Shown: positions 53,018 through 61,198, counted from the first letter of the stretch. The stretch: 64,000 nt of DNA from Candidatus Acidulodesulfobacterium ferriphilum (GCA_004195035.1 SGBD01000003.1:62001-126000), one strand, 5' to 3'. Notes: generated by a model not told the origin, from the letters alone. Made by a program: numbers and translations.

Positions 53018-53557
53018 CTATATATTCTTGCCTTTAGAACATACTTTATTAATCCCGATATTTAACTTAACAAATGGATATAATCCGCCATTTAAATATT
53101 TCAATTTCCGGTTCGTGAAGCCTGCAAGTCTGAAAAAATGCGATATATCGGTAGAGTTGGGATCTCCGCCGTAAAATTCTGTAAGTCGCCTTGATATAAA
53201 AGTTTGCAGGTTCTTATCAATTTGGTTATCGGATAATTTTATAATAGCCTGAAAGTTCACATGTGACGTTTCTAAAAAATAATAAGGTCCAAAACCGTTC
53301 TGATTTAACTTATCTATTACCGCTTGAGAAATATCGTCAAGCAATACATACACGCTCCCCTTGCCTATGGCGGGGGAAAGAAAGATATTGAAGCCGGCGG
53401 CATTAAGATATTTTAAGTAAGATAACGACTTTGGATAGGTTTCGGCCGTCTGGTCTTTTAAAATTTTAATCTCGCCGGTCGAGAAATTTTTAGCTTTTAC
53501 CGTAAATACTGTATCAGGCGGATATAATTTTAATTGCTCAAGTGATTTTTCTATCAT
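53018..53557 (-). CDS. RepB-like DNA primase domain (N-terminal part, frame disrupted)
   Basis: A 179-residue protein resembling the RepB primase domain of mobilisable plasmids: GFNIFLSPAIGKGSVYVLLDDI, then YYFLETSHVNFQAIIKLSDN and DISHFFRLAGFTNRK. The DD pair and the FRLAGFTNRK segment correspond to the archaeo-eukaryotic primase-like active region. An AAGGAG lies just before ATG 53557, and a start at 53605 without such a site is possible. The frame ends KVCSKGKNI, where the next fragment continues in another frame. It suggests that the element once replicated autonomously. Confidence 0.65.
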   Translation of the reverse strand: MIEKSLEQLKLYPPDTVFTVKAKNFSTGEIKILKDQTAETYPKSLSYLKYLNAAGFNIFLSPAIGKGSVYVLLDDISQAVIDKLNQNGFGPYYFLETSHVNFQAIIKLSDNQIDKNLQTFISRRLTEFYGGDPNSTDISHFFRLAGFTNRKLKYLNGGLYPFVKLNIGINKVCSKGKNI

Positions 53558-53598
53558 ATACTCCTTATTGTTAATAGTTGAGAAATTTTTCCCGAGTA

Positions 53599-54042
53599 TT
53601 AACATTCAGAATTGCTTATTGTTAATACTTTGGACAAATTGTCCAAACTGTTAGCATTTAGAATATCTTTAGCTTTTTCTATTCCTTTATCGGTTAATTG
53701 AATACCATGCCAGAACGAATGTTCGCCTTCGTATGTTTCTATATATCCGGTTATTTCTAAATCCCGTAAAGAGCGGCCTGTGGCGACTTGATATTTATTA
53801 ACATCTCCTTTAAATCTATAAATAGAACAGCAAACAGGATTAGTTTTACACCCGAAAAAATCTAATAGAATTTCCTGTCGAAACAGATATTGCCAGTAGA
53901 AATTTGTTTTGTCTTGCAATTTATCTTTGCGCCAGGCCCAGTTATTCAGGATTGTTAAATTAGAGTTATCATATAGAATTGTCTTTTTGTAACAAGTTGT
54001 AAGAATCCATTTTTGAAGCTTTGAAAATCTTGTTTTATTCAT
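53599..54042 (-). CDS. Small protein with winged-helix-like C-terminal half
   Basis: A 147-residue protein starting MNKTRFSKLQKWILTTCYKK. The C-terminal half (YQVATGRSLRDLEITGYIET, then IQLTDKGIEKAKDIL) looks like the recognition helix and wing of a winged helix DNA-binding domain. An open frame extends upstream through a poly-G tract to 54117, but ATG 54042 with a G-rich site about 10 bases upstream is more plausible. It precedes the primase gene and slightly overlaps the longer primase start, so it may control the replication genes. Confidence 0.6.
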   Translation of the reverse strand: MNKTRFSKLQKWILTTCYKKTILYDNSNLTILNNWAWRKDKLQDKTNFYWQYLFRQEILLDFFGCKTNPVCCSIYRFKGDVNKYQVATGRSLRDLEITGYIETYEGEHSFWHGIQLTDKGIEKAKDILNANSLDNLSKVLTISNSEC

Positions 54043-54217
54043 AATTTTAATACCCCCTATTCCGTGAATTTTTACTTTTTTTTTTGGGGGGGGGGATGAC
54101 CCCCCGCTACTCAACATGCAACAATTATCAGCAACATCAATAACGCCAAATTCTAAAATTAAGTTTCATACTATATATATGGTTTTTTTTCACGTACTGA
54201 AAATTTTATGTATTTTT

Positions 54218-55147
54218 TTATTTACCAATGTAGGCACGAGAAATAGTTTCTCGTGTGTGTCCCAGCTCTGGAGCTATTGTTTTACAGGCATTATGATACA
54301 ATTCTTTTTGATTTGCGTCCATTTTGGCATATTTTATACCACCTGCGGCAGGGGCGGTCATGCCCGTTATTTTATAGTATCTAAAGTGCGCATATTCATG
54401 TCTTAAACCGTGGGGATGTGCCTGATCTCCGTCTATTTTTTTAAGAGATGTAAATGTTCTATCTATCAAACCCCTTGTCTGTTGAATATTGCCGGTAATT
54501 TTATAATCTTTAACTAGTTCTTTTACTTCTTTTACCGTCGCGCCGCCGTCATGCATTTCGAACTCCCGATAATTGCCATTTTTAGTCCACGCCGGCATAA
54601 GGTAAATTTTGCCATTTTTAGTAATATCCCGTCCGTGAACCATTGCCCATGTTGCTTTTAGGGCTTCGTCTTTGCGAAAGCCATAGCTTTCCATTAGTTT
54701 GACTGACGCTTGAACTTCTATGGGTCTATTACCGATGTAATCTTTTGCTTTTTCTGAGAGAGAGTAAGACTTGTCTGAATTTGAAGTATTTAGAATATCC
54801 CTGCCCGAACCGATACCTAACTCGCCGTTATTAATTTTATAAAGAGTGTTGCCGGCTTCTTTCATGATGTGCCGTAAGGCCGTCATTTTGTTTTGCATTG
54901 TTCCTATATCGTAGGCTTTCGCAGTTTTCCAATATTCAACCAAATTTAGCATATCAGTTTTTGCGATCTGCGAAGGGCTTTGAAATTTTGTGTTGACTTT
55001 GTAGCCCATTTCTTTGAAATCTTTAGCGATTAATACTGCTTCGTCTCGAATATTAAAAGAAGTTTTATCGCTAAGTTTGTGAAAATCATCATTTAGTCTC
55101 GTGTTAATTTTGCTTGCGTACCATACCATTGAATTTTTTAGACTCAT
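54218..55147 (-). CDS. Phage-type integrase (Phage_int_SAM_2 / Integrase_1 type)
   Basis: A 309-residue tyrosine recombinase distinct from the one at attL. The N-terminal core-binding part (SPSQIAKTDMLNLVEYWKTA, NKMTALRHIMKEAGNTLYKI) and the catalytic part (SYGFRKDEALKATW for the first arginine, HPHGLRHEYAHFRYY for H-x-x-R, ELGHTRETISRAYIGK with the tyrosine) match the integrase-domain proteins found on integrative conjugative and related elements. AAGGAG lies 7 bases before the ATG. A second recombinase in one element may serve dimer resolution, excision, or mark a nested element. Confidence 0.85.
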   Translation of the reverse strand: MSLKNSMVWYASKINTRLNDDFHKLSDKTSFNIRDEAVLIAKDFKEMGYKVNTKFQSPSQIAKTDMLNLVEYWKTAKAYDIGTMQNKMTALRHIMKEAGNTLYKINNGELGIGSGRDILNTSNSDKSYSLSEKAKDYIGNRPIEVQASVKLMESYGFRKDEALKATWAMVHGRDITKNGKIYLMPAWTKNGNYREFEMHDGGATVKEVKELVKDYKITGNIQQTRGLIDRTFTSLKKIDGDQAHPHGLRHEYAHFRYYKITGMTAPAAGGIKYAKMDANQKELYHNACKTIAPELGHTRETISRAYIGK

Positions 55148-55745
55148 TTTTTTCTCCTTCTTTTCCCCTTGGGGGGTGTGTCTATTTTAGGCAAAACTCT
55201 TCCGACGGTCTTTTTGCCTTGGCCGGTAAAGGTGGTTGGTTTATTTTAAATCCTATAAACCGAAGGTTGAGTTTAAACTCGGACAGATTTTTTTACGGGA
55301 ATCTTGTAACCCAGCAGACTTTTATAGTGTCCGCATAACTATTTGCTGTCCGTTTATCCAAGTTTGCGCTATTAAAAAAATACCTTTTACAGGTATTAGC
55401 GTTCTTACGGTATGGATAATAGGGGACGGACTCCCTGATATGATGACATTCTGGTTCAATTTTATTTCTGTCAAAAATAAAATTATAGACGTTGAAAATA
55501 CCGTCATTTTTTTTAATATCTCTTTGAAAGTAGGTTTTATCTTGTTTTTATAAACTCGCTTCAGTATTTTTTATTTTCGCTTCTGCTCAAAAAAAAATAC
55601 TTAAGCTCGTTTAGTTTTTTAAGGTGGTTTTTGCTGGCTTCAGTCTTGCTGTTTTTGCCTGTTTTTTTCTACGAAAAAAGAGCGGCAAAAAGAGCGCAAG
55701 CCTTACGGCGCAAAAACTAATCTGTCAGGGTTTTGGACAGGGGAG

Positions 55746-55774
55746 TTTTGTGGCGAAACTGTTTCGTCACAAAA
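55746..55774. repeat. 13-bp near-perfect inverted repeat, 3-base loop
   Basis: TTTTGTGGCGAAA and TTTCGTCACAAAA pair over 13 positions with one G-T wobble. It lies in the large non-coding region near attR. Confidence 0.7.
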
Positions 55775-55892
55775 TAAGGTAATAGATAATAAATTCTCTA
55801 TGATAGTTTTAAGGTAATTTAGGCAGAATTTGCCTATAAAAGATAAGATAATTTTTATTGATTATGAGACGAAACCATCCGTGAAATAAACG

Positions 55893-55926
55893 ATAAATTT
55901 TATCAAGAAATAAAGATAAAATTTAT
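55893..55926. repeat. 12-bp perfect inverted repeat with 10-base spacer
   Basis: ATAAATTTTATC (55893-55904) and GATAAAATTTAT (55915-55926) are exact complements. Arms about two helical turns apart centre to centre would suit a dimeric DNA-binding protein. Confidence 0.7.
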
Positions 55927-56207
55927 GTTCTAATATAAATACAAGCGGAGTAAAAGTTTTCGGCGTAAGCTGATTATCATAAAGATAACGTTTTCATAAC
56001 TCCGAACTGAAAACGGCATTGCCGATAGTCGTTATAATTAACGATAATATAAATATTAATTATAATATCTCATAAATAAAAAAGGTTGTCAAGAGAAATT
56101 TTTGAACAATCGGAGGGCTTAAAAGGGCAAATACGGGATTCTGGCAATGTGCGCAAATTCACATTGATTTTTTATAAGATTAATTTATAATAAATATTGG
56201 AGGGATT

Positions 56208-56444
56208 ATGAGTATGACTACCGTCATAGTAATAGTTTTAACTGCCGCAGGCGTTATTATCGCCTTTTTTATTCAAATAAACATTAGAATTAAAGACTTA
56301 AAACAAGACTTAAAAGCGGAAATAGATAGTATTAGAAAAGAAATAAGAGACGATCGCAAGGAAATGGGAGACGACAATAAATGTCTTAGAGATTATATTT
56401 TTTCGTATATGAGCGATAAAGCTAAAAAAGAATCCTGCCCATAA
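56208..56444 (+). CDS. Small membrane protein with coiled-coil tail
   Basis: A 78-residue protein: one N-terminal membrane helix (MTTVIVIVLTAAGVIIAFFI) and a highly charged helical tail (RIKDLKQDLKAEIDSIRKEI, then DDRKEMGDDNK) likely to form a coiled coil facing the cytoplasm. An excellent GGAGGG site lies before the ATG. No family is assigned. It is the only rightward gene near the right end of the island and the last before attR. Confidence 0.72.
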   Translation: MSMTTVIVIVLTAAGVIIAFFIQINIRIKDLKQDLKAEIDSIRKEIRDDRKEMGDDNKCLRDYIFSYMSDKAKKESCP

Positions 56445-56732
56445 ACTCTTAAATAACTACATTGAGGGAACTCGCTTTTGACGACAAAAGCTATTCCCTC
56501 AAACTCCCTTAAGCAAAATCGGGAATGTCTTAGAAACCGTGCCAGTCCTTCCATGTGCCTGCTCCCGTTGGTCGCATAGTCCGATTTTTCTTTTTGGCGG
56601 CCATATGATATACTTATATTATCAATTAATATTCCGAAGCCGGGACGGCATTAAAAATACAAAAACGCATACATGTAATTTTTTAGAATATAAATTAATT
56701 AATAAAATCAATAAGTTAAAAAGAGCTATACT

Positions 56733-56784
<52 letters not shown>

Positions 56785-56974
56785 TTCAAGCCTTTCAAGA
56801 TGCATAAAAAAATCAAATTTTATGACTATGCCTAATTTTGTGCCCACATTTTATTTTTCCTTTAGAAACCGCTTATCCTTATTAATTAGTTACTTTTTAT
56901 ACTGGTAAGTATGTTCCGTACCTATCTACCAAAATAAAACATATCAAGGCAAAATAAGGCTGATTTTGCGGCAT

Positions 56975-57493
56975 TTATTTAAGGTATTTATTTAAGCTGC
57001 AATAATCTTCATAAATTTTAAGCCTCGTATTTATAAGGTGCGTTAGAAGCTCTGTTTTTATGCTTTCTATCTGAAATTCGTTAAAAAACATGTTTGCCTC
57101 AAGCCTTCCGTATTTTTTCAGTTTTCTTTCGATAAATATAGTCGGATACCAGAATAAAAAGGCTATCACATTTGCTTCCCTTTCAAGTTCCGTTTCATGA
57201 AATAATGAAAATGGGGATTGATAAAGCGGATTCAAATTATGGTGGTCCAGCAGGAAATGTCCCAACTCGTGCCCTAAAAACAGGGTGAAAATATTTTCTT
57301 CCTTGTCGGGGTTATAATAAATATACCTGTGTTTGTTTAAAACAAAACTCTTCGAGTAGGGAATAGTTTCGTCGATTACGGTAATTATACCTGCATCCTC
57401 GGCAGTTTTGAGTAAATCTTCGGGCAGCATTCTTATTTTATTGAAACCTTTAATTCTAATCTCAAGACCATTAATGATTTTAGTTAAGTTCAT
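56975..57493 (-). CDS. ImmA/IrrE-type metallopeptidase
   Basis: A 172-residue zinc peptidase with the HExxH motif in FLGHELGHFLLDHHN and the third-ligand glutamate region in ETELEREANVIAFLFWYP. The family includes ImmA, which cleaves ICE/phage repressors, and IrrE/PprI. The likely start is ATG 57493, 13 bases after the stop of the XRE gene. A longer form overlapping that gene is open but less likely. The pair fits a repressor-antirepressor switch in which the protease inactivates the XRE partner. Confidence 0.88.
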   Translation of the reverse strand: MNLTKIINGLEIRIKGFNKIRMLPEDLLKTAEDAGIITVIDETIPYSKSFVLNKHRYIYYNPDKEENIFTLFLGHELGHFLLDHHNLNPLYQSPFSLFHETELEREANVIAFLFWYPTIFIERKLKKYGRLEANMFFNEFQIESIKTELLTHLINTRLKIYEDYCSLNKYLK

Positions 57494-57506
57494 AATTGTT
57501 TTATTT

Positions 57507-58112
57507 TTATTTTTTATTTTTGTTAATTTTTCCGGCGTCTTTTTGTATTTTACTGCGCCATTTGGAAATGAAGCCTGTGAACTCATTCCAGAGGGTTTCC
57601 TCTTCAATTTCTTTCCTTATATATTTATCGATTGCATCGTTTGATTCTAAAATGCCGTTAAAGCCCAAGACAGTAAATCTTTCCCCGTTATCGAGAGCAT
57701 AATCGCATGCTTTTTGCCACATAAATCTGGCTCTTTTGATCGAGTTTAGCGGGAAATGGTTAGAATCGGCTTCGGAGGCGACTTTATGGAAATAGCTCTC
57801 GTTATAAAGCATGTCTATTAGTTCCATAATTTTCTTTTTGTCCGCGGCAGGCAAAGCATTATATTTTTCGTAAATATTATCCGAATTATCGCCGAAAAAA
57901 TATGATACCGGAACTTTTAAAACATCCGCAAGTTTAATTAATAACCGGGTATCAGGGAATCTAACCTCCCGTTCAATCATAGAAATATATCCCGAGGTTG
58001 TTTCTATCTCGTTAGCAAGTTCAAGCTGGCTTAACCCTAATTGTTTTCTTCTTTCCTTTATTTTAAGCCCGACAGATTTTACTAATTTATTTTTATTTTT
58101 GCGAATTTTCAT
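57507..58112 (-). CDS. XRE family transcriptional regulator
   Basis: A 201-residue protein with an N-terminal Cro/C1 helix-turn-helix (LKIKERRKQLGLSQLELANE then SGYISMIEREVRFPD, about residues 16-70) and a C-terminal part of about 120 residues without a known fold. It is followed by the ImmA/IrrE gene and is divergent from a second small XRE gene, with a 148-base intergenic region that carries two similar dyads. This is the layout of a phage or ICE lysogeny-type switch, although it lies just outside the tRNA-Pro island. Confidence 0.9.
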   Translation of the reverse strand: MKIRKNKNKLVKSVGLKIKERRKQLGLSQLELANEIETTSGYISMIEREVRFPDTRLLIKLADVLKVPVSYFFGDNSDNIYEKYNALPAADKKKIMELIDMLYNESYFHKVASEADSNHFPLNSIKRARFMWQKACDYALDNGERFTVLGFNGILESNDAIDKYIRKEIEEETLWNEFTGFISKWRSKIQKDAGKINKNKK

Positions 58113-58145
58113 TTTTAGATTTTATTTTTTTATATAAGATAATAC

Positions 58146-58244
58146 AAACACATTTGTTTAATTAATATTTGGCATATTTGTAATTGCGAAAATATAGTTG
58201 ACTTTTACAAAAACAATAGTATTATTTAGATAAACATATTGTTT
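58146..58244. promoter_or_regulatory. Two operator-like dyads between divergent XRE genes
   Basis: AAACACATTTGTTT (58146-58159) and AAACATATTGTTT (58232-58244), each followed by TAATTA or TAAATTA, flank the likely promoter region (TTGACT near 58198). Two similar dyads at the two ends of a divergent control region suggest operators for one of the XRE proteins. Confidence 0.5.
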
Positions 58245-58260
58245 AAATTATGGAGCGGAT

Positions 58261-58464
58261 GTGGGCTTGAAAGAATTAAGGCAGAGTATCGGATTCTCAC
58301 AGACTTCACTGGCAAAAGAACTCGGTATAAGCAAAACGGCTATATCTTACATCGAAACAGGCAGGCGAAGACCACCCCTCGGTATAGCCTTAAGGCTTAT
58401 TATTTTTTTTGGCAGCAAGGGCATAAAACTGACCATAGATGATATTTATCAATCATCCAGGTGA
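58261..58464 (+). CDS. Small Cro-like XRE helix-turn-helix protein
   Basis: A 67-residue protein that is nearly all helix-turn-helix (LKELRQSIGFSQTSLAKELG then ISKTAISYIETGRRRPP). The start is GTG 58261 with GGAG a few bases upstream. It is divergent from the larger XRE gene, as cro is from cI. It probably binds operator sites in the shared intergenic region and autoregulates. Confidence 0.82.
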   Translation: MGLKELRQSIGFSQTSLAKELGISKTAISYIETGRRRPPLGIALRLIIFFGSKGIKLTIDDIYQSSR

Positions 58465-58637
58465 ATTAAAAGAGCCCCTCCGCCGATGTCGTGATGACGG
58501 CCAATCGCCTAATTATTCTTACCACATGCGGAGATACCGTATAGTATAATTGATTATTCCGGCGAGGCATAATCCGGAGTTGAAACCTTTTTGTCTTTTT
58601 TGAGTTTTTCGAGATTAATATAAAAAGTTTTTAAAAA

Positions 58638-58680
58638 ACGGCAAGACGTGACAAGACGGCACAAGACGGGACAAGACGGC
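58638..58680. repeat. Minisatellite of ACAAGACGG-type units
   Basis: About four imperfect copies of GACAAGACGGC in tandem. An overlapping leftward frame is not considered a gene. The remaining bases to the tRNA-Lys remnant hold nothing clear. Confidence 0.6.
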
Positions 58681-58797
58681 GAGGTAAGCCTTGATAATCC
58701 TATATCTTTTGTCTCGTTTTTGTCTTGCCCGCGCACAGTTTTATGATAGTTGGACAAAACTCTAAAATTTTAAAATCAGAAAACCCTTGATTTTACC

Positions 58798-58842
58798 GGT
58801 GGGCTGTCCCAGGATCGAACCGCTGACATACTGATTAAGAGT
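58798..58842 (-). pseudogene. Degenerate 3' half of a tRNA-Lys(CTT)
   Basis: Read leftwards, ACTCTTAATCAG (anticodon loop with CTT), then GGTTCGATCC (T loop) and CAGCCCACC (acceptor 3' strand). The 5' half is absent and the T stem is mismatched. Such 3' fragments are left by tyrosine-recombinase integration at a tRNA gene. The intact tRNA-Lys is not in this window. Confidence 0.6.
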
Positions 58843-58997
58843 AAATCCAATTAAATTTAATTAACATAGTAATAACAAGCAACGGCAGGCAGACGCTTAC
58901 TTTTCTGATTTTTATATTTTACCTTAAATTATCCTCTTTTATAGCATTTTTTAGAAAAATCTTTACCGAAATTTTACCGCAAATTTAAAAGATGTGA

Positions 58998-59003
58998 TAT
59001 AAT
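58998..59003 (+). promoter_or_regulatory. Extended -10 of the hicBA operon
   Basis: TATAAT with TG one base upstream lies 39 bases before the hicB ATG, which has GAGAGG as its ribosome site. No good -35 hexamer is present. Confidence 0.55.
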
Positions 59004-59042
59004 ATTTATTAAAATAATTTCTTATTTCAAGAGAGGTTTACA

Positions 59043-59258
59043 ATGTTTACAAAAGTTTTTACGGCAGTTATACACAAAGAAGGTAATATTTATGTTGCCG
59101 ATTGTCCGGAAGTTTCTACTGTAAGTCAGGGCTATTCGATAGAAGAAGCCGTTGCAAATCTCAAAGAAGCAACAGAATTATATCTTGAAGAATTTCCGCT
59201 TTCGGAAGAAATATCAAAGCCGTTAACTACTACTTTTGAGGTTGCGGTTAATGCCTAA
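59043..59258 (+). CDS. hicB: HicB-family antitoxin
   Basis: A 71-residue HicB-type antitoxin: VFTAVIHKEGNIYVADCPEV, then STVSQGYSIEEAVANLKEAT and LYLEEFPLSEEI. This is the partial RNase H-like fold of the family, and it binds and blocks the HicA toxin. It lacks an extra C-terminal DNA-binding domain, so autoregulation would rely on another element. The stop overlaps the hicA start by 8 bases. The order hicB before hicA is one of the two known arrangements. Confidence 0.9.
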   Translation: MFTKVFTAVIHKEGNIYVADCPEVSTVSQGYSIEEAVANLKEATELYLEEFPLSEEISKPLTTTFEVAVNA

Positions 59259-59475
59259 GTCGTTAAATTTATCCGGCGAAGATGTCATAAATAAACTTTC
59301 AAAACTTGGATTTTTTAGAGACCGCCAGCGTGGAAGCCACGTCGTATTAAAAAAACATACCGATAACGGTGATATAGGTTGCGTCGTTCCATTACATAAA
59401 GAAATAGCCAAAGGCACATTGCATAGTATTTTAAAGCAGGCAAAGATTACTTGGGAAGAATTTATAAGTATATAG
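59251..59475 (+). CDS. hicA: HicA-family mRNA interferase toxin
   Basis: A 74-residue HicA toxin with the double-stranded-RNA-binding-like fold: LSGEDVINKLSKLGFFRDRQ, then RGSHVVLKKHTD with the catalytic histidine, and VPLHKEIAKGTLHSILKQA. ATG 59251 lies inside the end of hicB, which couples translation. A longer frame from TTG 59236 is less likely. It cleaves mRNA when HicB is lost. Confidence 0.9.
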   Translation: MPKSLNLSGEDVINKLSKLGFFRDRQRGSHVVLKKHTDNGDIGCVVPLHKEIAKGTLHSILKQAKITWEEFISI

Positions 59476-59518
59476 ATATTTTCTGTCCTGTATTTAGAAA
59501 TTCAAATTTAATTTTTAC

Positions 59519-59535
59519 TGTCCGCCGGGCGGACA
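59519..59535. repeat. GC-rich 17-base palindrome
   Basis: TGTCCGCCGGGCGGACA forms an 8-bp stem around one central base, 44 bases after hicA. No T-run follows, so its role as a terminator is uncertain. The other bases between hicA and the next gene hold nothing clear. Confidence 0.6.
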
Positions 59536-59731
59536 CCTCGAACACCTTTAAAATCCCTATAATCAATTTTAAGCCGTTTGATTTTAGGTTAATGGTTTTA
59601 TACACCATTGTATTAAGATTGGTTAGATTATATCGGGCAAGACTAACATGAAATTTTAAACGGTTTCTTGAGCCCTAAATTACCTCGTATTGCTTCACTT
59701 CAAAGCACATAAGATTTTATGAAAATTAAAT

Positions 59732-59941
59732 TTAAGCATACATCAGCCTGCCCTTCGGAAGAGGTATTTCTCTGCCGAATTCTTTGGCGGTTTCTATCCA
59801 TTCGTCAATAATTACATGGATATTTTTAACGGCTTCTTCGTAAGTCTTGCCGTCCGCTATGAATCCGTGCAGTTCGGGAACCTCGGCGATAAAACTGCCG
59901 TCTTCTTCGCTCCAGTATATTATTATTTCGTATTTAGGCAT
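59732..59941 (-). CDS. Orphan HicB-like protein
   Basis: A 69-residue HicB-family protein (PKYEIIIYWSEEDGSFIAEV, then PELHGFIADGKTYEEAVKNI) of the short UPF0150-like type. No hicA-like gene adjoins it. It could be an antitoxin whose toxin was lost, or a solitary regulator. It converges towards hicBA. Confidence 0.82.
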   Translation of the reverse strand: MPKYEIIIYWSEEDGSFIAEVPELHGFIADGKTYEEAVKNIHVIIDEWIETAKEFGREIPLPKGRLMYA

Positions 59942-60144
59942 TGTAATTTCCTAAAGCTTTAATTTATATTTTAAAATTATATTTCTAACCTGTCCAGTTA
60001 AAAACGAACAAGGCGTCCAGTTAAACCGAAATACGCATCCGGTACCTTTTTCTGTTGCTATAGAATTTTTATGCCGGTTATGGTCTTATTACAAAAAAAG
60101 CTCACACAGGACTTAAACGAATATTTCGTAAATTAAAAATATGA

Positions 60145-60150
60145 TATAAT
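60145..60150 (+). promoter_or_regulatory. Extended -10 for a probably leaderless MNT transcript
   Basis: TATAAT preceded by TG and one base. The ATG of the nucleotidyltransferase gene begins only six bases after it, the same spacing as at 17618-17630. No ribosome site fits between them. Upstream, the 11-mer GTCCAGTTAAA occurs twice (near 59992 and 60014), perhaps a mobile-element end. Confidence 0.55.
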
Positions 60151-60156
60151 AATTTT

Positions 60157-60489
60157 ATGGAAAAGATAGCAGACAAAAACGTTGATATTGCAAAAAAAAT
60201 TATTACGGAAGAAGTTGAAAAAGCCGGCTATCAGGTTGACAGGATAATTTTATTCGGTTCCAGAGCAAGAGGGGATTATAAGGAATACAGCGATTATGAT
60301 TTATTTATTATATTAAAGCAAAATATACCTCATGATGTTGAAAATAAATTATTTGTAGCTTTCAATAGAAGAATGAATAAATTAAATATAGATAACGATA
60401 TAATAATAACTTCTTCAGGCGAACTTAAAAAAAATAATAACGTCGGAAATATCACTTGCTACGCTCTTAAATATGGAGAGGCCGTATGA
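60157..60489 (+). CDS. MNT-type nucleotidyltransferase (antitoxin-like)
   Basis: A 110-residue minimal nucleotidyltransferase with the complete active-site signature ILFGSRARGDYKEYSDYDLF (GS-x-ARG-x5-SD-x-D). In MNT-HEPN pairs this protein adenylylates and so neutralises the HEPN RNase toxin. It overlaps the HEPN gene by 4 bases. Length is normal for the family. Confidence 0.88.
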   Translation: MEKIADKNVDIAKKIITEEVEKAGYQVDRIILFGSRARGDYKEYSDYDLFIILKQNIPHDVENKLFVAFNRRMNKLNIDNDIIITSSGELKKNNNVGNITCYALKYGEAV

Positions 60490-60749
60490 ATGAGGAAACC
60501 GTTAATGAGCGGATTAAATATGCCGACGAGAGTTTAAATGCGGGAAAACAGCTTTTTAAAAATAATCCCGATGAATTTAAAACTACAGTATGTTTTCTCA
60601 TGCAGCAGGGAGTAGAGAAATATCTTAAAGCATACTTAGTGTTCAACGACATTGAAATTAACGAAGCTAATAAAAATAAAATTCATAATATTGGAAAATT
60701 AATTAACGATTGCGAAAAAATAGATCCAAGTTTCAATAACCTTATTTAA
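60486..60749 (+). CDS. HEPN domain protein, interrupted by a frameshift
   Basis: An 87-residue HEPN N-terminal part (YADESLNAGKQLFKNNPDEF, then KTTVCFLMQQGVEKYLKAYL and HNIGKLINDCE) ends at TAA 60747-60749. The missing C-terminal part continues in the +1 frame (FKINPEILSNFAVNSRYPF, then TAVSIAEKVKTFINEKI) to a stop at 60904-60906. RYP is a common HEPN feature. A one-base change near 60735-60747 explains this. It may be a real inactivating mutation or a sequence error. Confidence 0.8.
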   Translation: MNEETVNERIKYADESLNAGKQLFKNNPDEFKTTVCFLMQQGVEKYLKAYLVFNDIEINEANKNKIHNIGKLINDCEKIDPSFNNLI

Positions 60750-60906
60750 AATCAATCCTGAAATTTTATCTAACTTCGCCGTAAATTCAAGATATCCATT
60801 TCTCTCTAAAACCATAACATTAGAAGATGAAAAAACAGCCGTATCAATTGCCGAAAAGGTAAAGACATTTATTAACGAAAAAATAAATATTAAAAAGAAA
60901 GGCTAA

Positions 60907-61198
60907 AATTCCAGATCACGGTCATTCTATATAAGGAACGATATGTATAAACATGACGAAAACATTATACCCGACTTTTTCGATTGCCGGTTTACCCCTA
61001 TCACTTCCACGCAAATACAGGCGGGAGTAAGAGAATAAATAAATCTAACACCATTATTTCCCATTATTTCCATTATTTCGACACCATTATTTCTGGTGCA
61101 TTTTTACTCCGCCGATGTGGTGCACTTTTAGATTGCCGTTGACAATTTAACCAAAAGCGGACATTTCTACTTTGCCTTGACAATAAATTTATTTCAAC
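60907..61198. other. Non-coding stretch with short repeats, possible mobile-element remnant
   Basis: No supported gene is seen. The motif ACACCATTATTT and its truncated forms recur near 61045-61092, and GGTGCATTTTTA / GGTGCACTTTTA recur at about 61097 and 61121. The pattern recalls the repeated ends of an insertion sequence, but no transposase is present. Confidence 0.35.

Larger units (their letters stand above)
55148..56207. other. 1-kb non-coding region of the island with several inverted repeats
   Basis: No supported gene is seen over about 1060 bases, long for this compact element. It lies between the second recombinase and the small membrane protein, close to attR. It contains two notable inverted repeats (listed separately), a weaker TAGGCA/TGCCTA pair near 55830, and a very AT-rich stretch at 56030-56090. 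Candidate roles are replication or transfer origin, recombinase arm sites, or a promoter region. Confidence 0.6.

Noticed and set aside
58554-58757. 67-residue leftward frame
   Set aside because: It is mostly translation of the ACAAGACGG minisatellite and has no ribosome site.
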